Source: Acidovorax sp. (lineage in GTDB: Bacteria > Pseudomonadota > Gammaproteobacteria > Burkholderiales > Burkholderiaceae_C). From it: 64,000 nucleotides of DNA. The position numbers and the translations under genes were made by a program. Each line of letters begins with the position of its first letter. Position 1 is the stretch's first letter. Positions 60,538 to 64,000 of the stretch are shown one piece after another. The notes under the pieces are model-generated. The model searched no databases. It was not told where the DNA came from and saw only the letters and a list, made by a program, of their open reading frames with translations. Location of the stretch: the NCBI GenBank assembly GCA_031277855.1, contig JAITLO010000047.1, positions 25,054-89,053 of the forward strand, written 5' to 3'.

Positions 60538-61743
60538 TTAGGGCATGCAGCTCATTGCTGCTTGGATGAAGACACGCGCCGCTTCGGCGTTGATGGCATT
60601 GCCATAGGCGCGCAGGCGTCCCACTCGGGCGGGAGCCCCATGAGCCAGCGGGAATGTGCCGGGTTCAACTGGCCGCCACTTTCCATCCCGGCACAGGAGC
60701 CAGTCAGCAGCTGACCAGAGGCCGTTAACCGGGCCGGGCAGGGCACATCCTTGATGACCTCCATCGCTCGGCGAAAGTCCCCGCTGATCTGGCCGTGAGA
60801 TGCAGGAGACGTTCCGCCCACCAGAGGTGTCGGCCACCCCGCAAGATGGAAGGCTTGATCGGCCAGGCTGATCTGCGGATCTGTCGGCTTGCGGTTGCCA
60901 AGCACTGGCGGGCGCTTCTTGGCCTGCGTCATCGTGCTGTCCGGCGTGTTCCATCCGGCCAACTTCACCTGGTCGCGCAAGTCCGTCACCTGGCTGCCCC
61001 CCGTCGATCCATTGCCCTGAGCTGCTGCCGGGGTTCCCCAGCCCGCCAGATTTGCCGCATGGTTCAACGTGATGTTGGGCGTGCTGGCCTCGATCGATGG
61101 GCAGCGCACCGCGTCCGTGCTTGTGGTCGTCGGCCAGCCCGTGAGGCATGCCACTGCTGCCAAGTCCGGGCCATGGTTGCGCATTGCCTCTATCAGTCCT
61201 CCCTCGAAGGTGCGCACGCCCTTTTCGGCCAGGGATGCTGTCGGCGTGGGCCACCCAGTAGAGCCGGTCGCGGATGTGCGGAGCACCGACGCCCGCAGAC
61301 GGAAACGGGACCGCCCCGACCCTGTATCCCAGGCCTTCCAGGTCATCTTGTACAAGGTCGATCCAAGGGTTTGCAGCGAGGCTCGCAACTTGCTCTCCAA
61401 AGACTGTTGCAGGGCTGCGCTGCTGGATGAGGTGGAAGAACGCCGGCCAAAGGTGCCGCTCGTCAGCAAACCCAGCTCCCTCGCCTGCCGAGCTGAAAGG
61501 TTGGCAGGGACAGGAACCAGTCCAAACAGGTCGGTCATCAGGCCAGCCGGCGCGGCGAAGGGCATAGGACCAGACGCCGATGCCGGCAAAGAAGTGGCAC
61601 TGCGTGAAGCCACGCAGGTCATCGGGGTGAACATCTTCAATGCTCCTTTCGTCAACAACGCCAGGCGCGATGTGGCCGGCTGCAATGAGGTTGCGCAAGG
61701 TCTGGGCCGCGAACTTGTCGATTTCGTTGTAGTAGTTGGACAT
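60538..61743 (-). CDS. Phage C5 cytosine DNA methyltransferase
   Basis: 401 residues from ATG 61743 (GGAG site 10 nt upstream). Motif I FFAGIG (51-56), motif IV with catalytic C80 (GSCPCQPFS), motif VI as GEQVAS with Glu117 (the usual ENV is EQV), motif VIII HIRDRLYWVA, and a C-terminal motif X-like VGRLRAYGNAINAEAARVF. The middle (about 185-320) is a Gly/Asp/His-rich variable target region. It likely protects phage DNA from host restriction. No cognate endonuclease is in view. A second frame in the same DNA is also open and protein-like. Confidence 0.88.
   Translation of the reverse strand: MSNYYNEIDKFAAQTLRNLIAAGHIAPGVVDERSIEDVHPDDLRGFTQCHFFAGIGVWSYALRRAGWPDDRPVWTGSCPCQPFSSAGEGAGFADERHLWPAFFHLIQQRSPATVFGEQVASLAANPWIDLVQDDLEGLGYRVGAVPFPSAGVGAPHIRDRLYWVAHADSIPGRKGRAHLRGRTDRGNAQPWPGLGSSGMPHGLADDHKHGRGALPIDRGQHAQHHVEPCGKSGGLGNPGSSSGQWIDGGQPGDGLARPGEVGRMEHAGQHDDAGQEAPASAWQPQADRSADQPGRSSLPSCGVADTSGGRNVSCISRPDQRGLSPSDGGHQGCALPGPVNGLWSAADWLLCRDGKWRPVEPGTFPLAHGAPARVGRLRAYGNAINAEAARVFIQAAMSCMP
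60552..61634 (-). CDS. Overlapping-frame phage protein with GW-x-T repeats (possible dual coding)
   Basis: 360 codons wholly inside the methyltransferase gene, same strand, other frame. An AAAGGAG site sits 8 nt before ATG 61634. The product has LSARQARELGLLTSGTFGRR, TLYKMTWKAWDTGSGRSRFR, five GW-x-T repeats (TGWPTP, TGWPTT, AGWGTP, AGWNTP, AGWPTP) and a C-terminal QLNPAHSRWLMGLPPEWDAC. I recall proteins with this series annotated in phages, which suggests the frame is conserved, but no search was run. Function unknown. Long open shadow frames are common at high GC, so expression is not proven. Confidence 0.5.
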   Translation of the reverse strand: MFTPMTCVASRSATSLPASASGPMPFAAPAGLMTDLFGLVPVPANLSARQARELGLLTSGTFGRRSSTSSSSAALQQSLESKLRASLQTLGSTLYKMTWKAWDTGSGRSRFRLRASVLRTSATGSTGWPTPTASLAEKGVRTFEGGLIEAMRNHGPDLAAVACLTGWPTTTSTDAVRCPSIEASTPNITLNHAANLAGWGTPAAAQGNGSTGGSQVTDLRDQVKLAGWNTPDSTMTQAKKRPPVLGNRKPTDPQISLADQAFHLAGWPTPLVGGTSPASHGQISGDFRRAMEVIKDVPCPARLTASGQLLTGSCAGMESGGQLNPAHSRWLMGLPPEWDACAPMAMPSTPKRRVSSSKQQ

Positions 61744-61767
61744 GCGCCAGGGCTCCAGAAAAGACAA

Positions 61768-61795
61768 AGCCCGCCGGGCTTGGGCCGGGCGGGCT
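61768..61795 (-). terminator. Hairpin upstream of the methyltransferase gene
   Basis: AGCCCGCC (61768-61775) pairs with GGCGGGCT (61788-61795); a T/C-rich stretch follows on the minus strand. It lies between divergent genes, so it may block read-through from the right or form part of a leader. Confidence 0.45.
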
Positions 61796-61819
61796 GATAG
61801 GGGGTCGTAAACTCGACCA

Positions 61820-62080
61820 ATGGCCGACATTTACATCACGATGACGAAAGCGCTCCAGGACCACTGGAAGGCGCACAACAACGCATATCCACTGCGTTTT
61901 GAGCTCGATGCTCAGACAAACAAGGAGCTGGTGGAAGGGCGCCGAATGGTGATCACTACGATGAACTTCAAGTTCGAGCCGGGATGGGAAACCGAATTCC
62001 AGGGCTGCGATATCGTGGTTGTCAACGACGGCAATTTCCTGGTCGACAAGGATGGAAACCGGGTGCCGCTGGCGCTCTGA
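61820..62080 (+). CDS. Hypothetical phage protein on the opposite strand (86 aa)
   Basis: 86 residues, the only rightward gene seen in the phage arm. Composition looks like a folded protein: DHWKAHNNAYPLRFELDAQT, then ELVEGRRMVITTMNF, and an end with VDKDGNRVPLAL. No clear ribosome site within 10 nt of the ATG (GGGGG lies about 15 nt upstream). Divergent from the methyltransferase. No family recognised. Confidence 0.6.
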   Translation: MADIYITMTKALQDHWKAHNNAYPLRFELDAQTNKELVEGRRMVITTMNFKFEPGWETEFQGCDIVVVNDGNFLVDKDGNRVPLAL

Positions 62081-62123
62081 CCAAGGAAATCAGGACAGGC
62101 CGAAGCCTGTGCTCATGCCCCTG

Positions 62124-62423
62124 TTATGCGGCAGGGGTGATCAGATAGGCCTCGCGGGCCAGGCCGCGAATCCAAACCGGCTCTTTGCCGCGCCCGGTCC
62201 AGGTATCACCGGTTTCCGGGTTGCGGTACTTGGCCGGCACGCTGCCCACGGCGCGGGGCTTGCTCTTGCTGGCGCTGGGCACAAGGTCGGCGGCCGTGAT
62301 GCCGTGCTCGGCGCACAGCTCGCGCACGGTGGCCAGGGCCTGGGCGCGTGCGGTGGCGCGCTCGGCTTCGATCTTCTTTTCCAGCTCGGCGCGCTGGGCC
62401 AGCAGTTCTTTGTAGGTGCTCAT
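62124..62423 (-). CDS. H-NS family DNA-binding protein
   Basis: 99 residues from ATG 62423 with an AGGAAA site. N-terminal coiled-coil oligomerisation part (YKELLAQRAELEKKIEAERA) and the C-terminal H-NS signature YRNPETGDTWTGRGKEPVWI. Such proteins bind AT-rich DNA and silence genes; a phage-borne copy could act on phage or host promoters. Confidence 0.9.
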   Translation of the reverse strand: MSTYKELLAQRAELEKKIEAERATARAQALATVRELCAEHGITAADLVPSASKSKPRAVGSVPAKYRNPETGDTWTGRGKEPVWIRGLAREAYLITPAA

Positions 62424-62441
62424 TGGGTTTCCTGGTGGTGA

Positions 62442-62738
62442 TTAATCGAGGTCGCCGCCTTCGGTATCGTCGGAGCGCTTGCGCTCGAAGTCCGTGGTGG
62501 GTGCTGCGGGCTGGGCCAGCTTGGCGGCCAGGGCTTGGCGGATGCGGGGTACGGAGTCGGCCGGGTACAGCTTGGCGTTGCGAAACTGGCGGGGGAACAT
62601 TTGTGTGCGCGGCAGGGCTTCGCAGATGGCTTTGTTGTCCAGCGGCTGAAACCCCAGCTCGGCGAGCTGGGCCGCGTTGACGGAAACGACGCCCAGGGCA
62701 TGGTTCACCTGGCTCAAGTTGATGATGTTGGTCTGCAT
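62442..62738 (-). CDS. Hypothetical phage protein (98 aa)
   Basis: 98 residues, ATG 62738. Begins with a possible DNA-binding helical part (QVNHALGVVSVNAAQLAELG, then NKAICEALPRTQMFPRQFRN). C-terminal tail acidic. No family recognised. It lies 18 bp before the H-NS-like gene, same strand. Confidence 0.65.
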   Translation of the reverse strand: MQTNIINLSQVNHALGVVSVNAAQLAELGFQPLDNKAICEALPRTQMFPRQFRNAKLYPADSVPRIRQALAAKLAQPAAPTTDFERKRSDDTEGGDLD

Positions 62739-62744
62739 TGATGG

Positions 62745-62918
62745 TCAGGCTCCCCAGTAGGAGCCAGAAGGAATAGAGGGTGGTGGTGGGCGTGGGTCAT
62801 CCAACCAGGGCTGGGTGCGCGCTTCGGTGGCCACGGTGACCAGGGCCTCCACGCGGCTGGCGCGGGCCAGCAGCACGGCCAGGCGCTCACAGCGCCACCG
62901 AATTTCTGCGGGACTCAC
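62745..62918 (-). CDS. Small hypothetical phage protein (57 aa)
   Basis: 57 residues from a GTG at 62918 that overlaps the previous stop by 4 bp (GTGA). A longer ATG start at 62972 would overlap the upstream gene by 58 bp. Helix-rich N-terminal half (IRWRCERLAVLLARASRVEA), Pro-rich tail. No family recognised. Confidence 0.45.
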   Translation of the reverse strand: MSPAEIRWRCERLAVLLARASRVEALVTVATEARTQPWLDDPRPPPPSIPSGSYWGA

Positions 62919-63346
62919 CGGGCAACAGCGGCCATCGTGCCGCGCAGCACGGGCGATGCCAGCTGTGCCCATGGGTTGATAGCCGGTGCACCACGCTTTG
63001 CGGCGCTGCTGGCCTGGTTGCGCGCATTGATGATTGCGCGGTGCTTGTGTCGATACCGTGCATCAGCTTGCTTGCGGCGCTTGGCAGTGTTCACGACAGG
63101 CTTGGGCGCATCGGCTCCAGCCTCTGCTGCATACACTGCCAGGTCACGGCCACGGCGCCCTGTCACGGGCGCATAGCGCACGATGCGAAACACCTGCCCG
63201 GGCAGCAGCCAGCGAGTTGAGCTGACGGTGGTGGTGACTTTTTCGCTTTTCCAGCCGAGGTATTCGGCCAGCTCCGTAGCGGTCATGGGCCCTGCTGCTT
63301 TGAGGGCGGCCACGACCTGAGATCGGTTGATGGGTTGGAATTTCAT
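62915..63346 (-). CDS. Phage protein with winged-helix-like N terminus (143 aa)
   Basis: 143 residues. N-terminal 60 residues read as a winged helix (QVVAALKAAGPMTATELAEY, then WKSEKVTTTVSSTRWLLPGQ), followed by a basic C-terminal part (AKRRKQADARYRHKHRAIIN). Probably DNA-binding. Function unknown. No clear ribosome site before ATG 63346. Confidence 0.65.
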   Translation of the reverse strand: MKFQPINRSQVVAALKAAGPMTATELAEYLGWKSEKVTTTVSSTRWLLPGQVFRIVRYAPVTGRRGRDLAVYAAEAGADAPKPVVNTAKRRKQADARYRHKHRAIINARNQASSAAKRGAPAINPWAQLASPVLRGTMAAVAR

Positions 63347-63360
63347 TCAGCGGTGGAAAA

Positions 63361-63386
63361 GAAAAAGCCCGGCGCTGGGCCGGGCT
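63361..63386 (-). terminator. Terminator after rdgC
   Basis: AGCCCGGC (63366-63373) pairs with GCCGGGCT (63379-63386) around a 5-nt loop; T run on the minus strand follows. Confidence 0.8.
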
Positions 63387-63394
63387 CTGGAGGG

Positions 63395-64000
63395 TTAATA
63401 CGGGACATCGCCCGGGGTGATGAAGCCAGACCCCAGCTCGGTGCGGCCTTCGCCGCCCAGGGCCTCAATCAAGTCGGGAATCAGGTGGCTCAGCTCGCCG
63501 GTAGCAATCGCCACATCGGTATCGAAGCCACCCTCATCGCCTGCCTCATCCAGCACGCTATCCAAGAATTCCAGCTTTTTGAGCTGCAGGCCATCGGTCA
63601 GAACAAAGCTCACACGGTCGTCCCAGGTCATGGCCAATTTTGTGGGCAGCTTGCCCTGCTCAACGTGCTCTTTGACCTCGGCAATGTCCAGAGGGTGGCG
63701 GCCGTAGCGCACAACGGCCTTGGATTCATCGGCCGCTTTCAGCTCACATTCGCGGTCCACGCTAAAGCCCACGGGTGCCTCTTGCATCAGCAGCCAATGC
63801 GCCATGGCGGCTTGCGGGCTGGTCTGGGTATCGAGCAGCGCCACGCCAAAGCCCTGCAGGCCTTCCACCAGCAGCGTCACGACCTCGTCGGCCCGGCCCT
63901 GGGCGCCGGTATCGAGCACCAGCAGCTTGGCCTGCGGATCTATCCACACCCACATGCCGCCCTGCTTGGTAAAGGCCATGGGCAGCAGGTCCAGCTTGGC
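63395..64000 (-). CDS. rdgC: Recombination-associated protein RdgC, C-terminal part (5' end outside window)
   Basis: 201 C-terminal residues; the frame is open to the right end of the window, so the gene starts beyond it (full length about 300). RdgC forms a ring on double-stranded DNA and limits RecA loading. Family stretches visible: AFTKQGGMWVWIDPQAKLLV, FSVDRECELKAADESKAVVR and WDDRVSFVLTDGLQLKKLEF. The context (between phage genes) shows a prophage copy, not the chromosomal one. Confidence 0.88.
   Translation of the reverse strand, partial: AKLDLLPMAFTKQGGMWVWIDPQAKLLVLDTGAQGRADEVVTLLVEGLQGFGVALLDTQTSPQAAMAHWLLMQEAPVGFSVDRECELKAADESKAVVRYGRHPLDIAEVKEHVEQGKLPTKLAMTWDDRVSFVLTDGLQLKKLEFLDSVLDEAGDEGGFDTDVAIATGELSHLIPDLIEALGGEGRTELGSGFITPGDVPY

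Overview
The window is a stretch of chromosome from a high-GC betaproteobacterium, most likely a member of the Comamonadaceae (Comamonas, Delftia or Acidovorax type). I infer this from four things: the gene order rpsO-pnp-quinone oxidoreductase-tpiA-secG-tRNA-Leu-nuoA to nuoN followed by a DUF2818 gene, the minor-pilin cluster, the many TRAP and branched-chain-type ABC uptake genes, and the codon use. No species can be named from the sequence alone.

Layout. 1-1340: 3' end of serS, then tRNA-Ser(CGA) and two identical tRNA-Arg(ACG) genes. 1378-5668: greB and a minor type IV pilin operon (FimT-like, pilV, pilW, pilX, pilE) without pilY1. 5723-12287: ribD, rpsO, pnp with a structured leader, a quinone oxidoreductase, tpiA, secG and tRNA-Leu(GAG). 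12355-26774: the complete 14-gene NADH dehydrogenase (complex I) operon, trailed by DUF2818 and DUF1178 genes. 27971-32790: a five-gene branched-chain-type ABC importer. 33059-38185: a DUF924 gene and a leftward set of metabolic and transport genes (BASS/ACR3-like exporter, sulfurtransferase, EamA transporter, Rieske oxygenase). 38532-41674: xseB-ispA-dxs, the isoprenoid precursor operon.

41746-48835 is an accessory island read leftward. It holds an orphan type VI secretion spike gene (vgrG), a cargo effector with a PD-(D/E)xK DNase domain of the PoNe kind, and two tandem PoNi-like (DUF1910/DUF1911) immunity genes. After each immunity gene lies a decayed copy of the vgrG 3' end. The two immunity genes share nearly identical 3' halves within a direct repeat of about 590 bp. 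I read this as a record of successive effector-immunity replacements, with vgrG tails and immunity 3' ends as recombination points.

49247-56006 holds a TRAP transporter system split in two: two tandem DctP-type binding proteins on the plus strand, then nhaA and the membrane pair dctM and dctQ on the minus strand. A low-molecular-weight phosphatase gene follows.

From about 56800 to the end of the window is one arm of a prophage: lambda-type integrase, an overlapping excisionase-like gene, a tightly packed early operon of small unknown genes, a C5 cytosine methyltransferase, an H-NS-like protein and part of rdgC. Inside the methyltransferase gene, on the same strand but in another frame, lies a 360-codon open frame. 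It has its own strong Shine-Dalgarno site and resembles a phage protein family with Gly-Trp-x-Thr repeats, so the region may be dual-coding.
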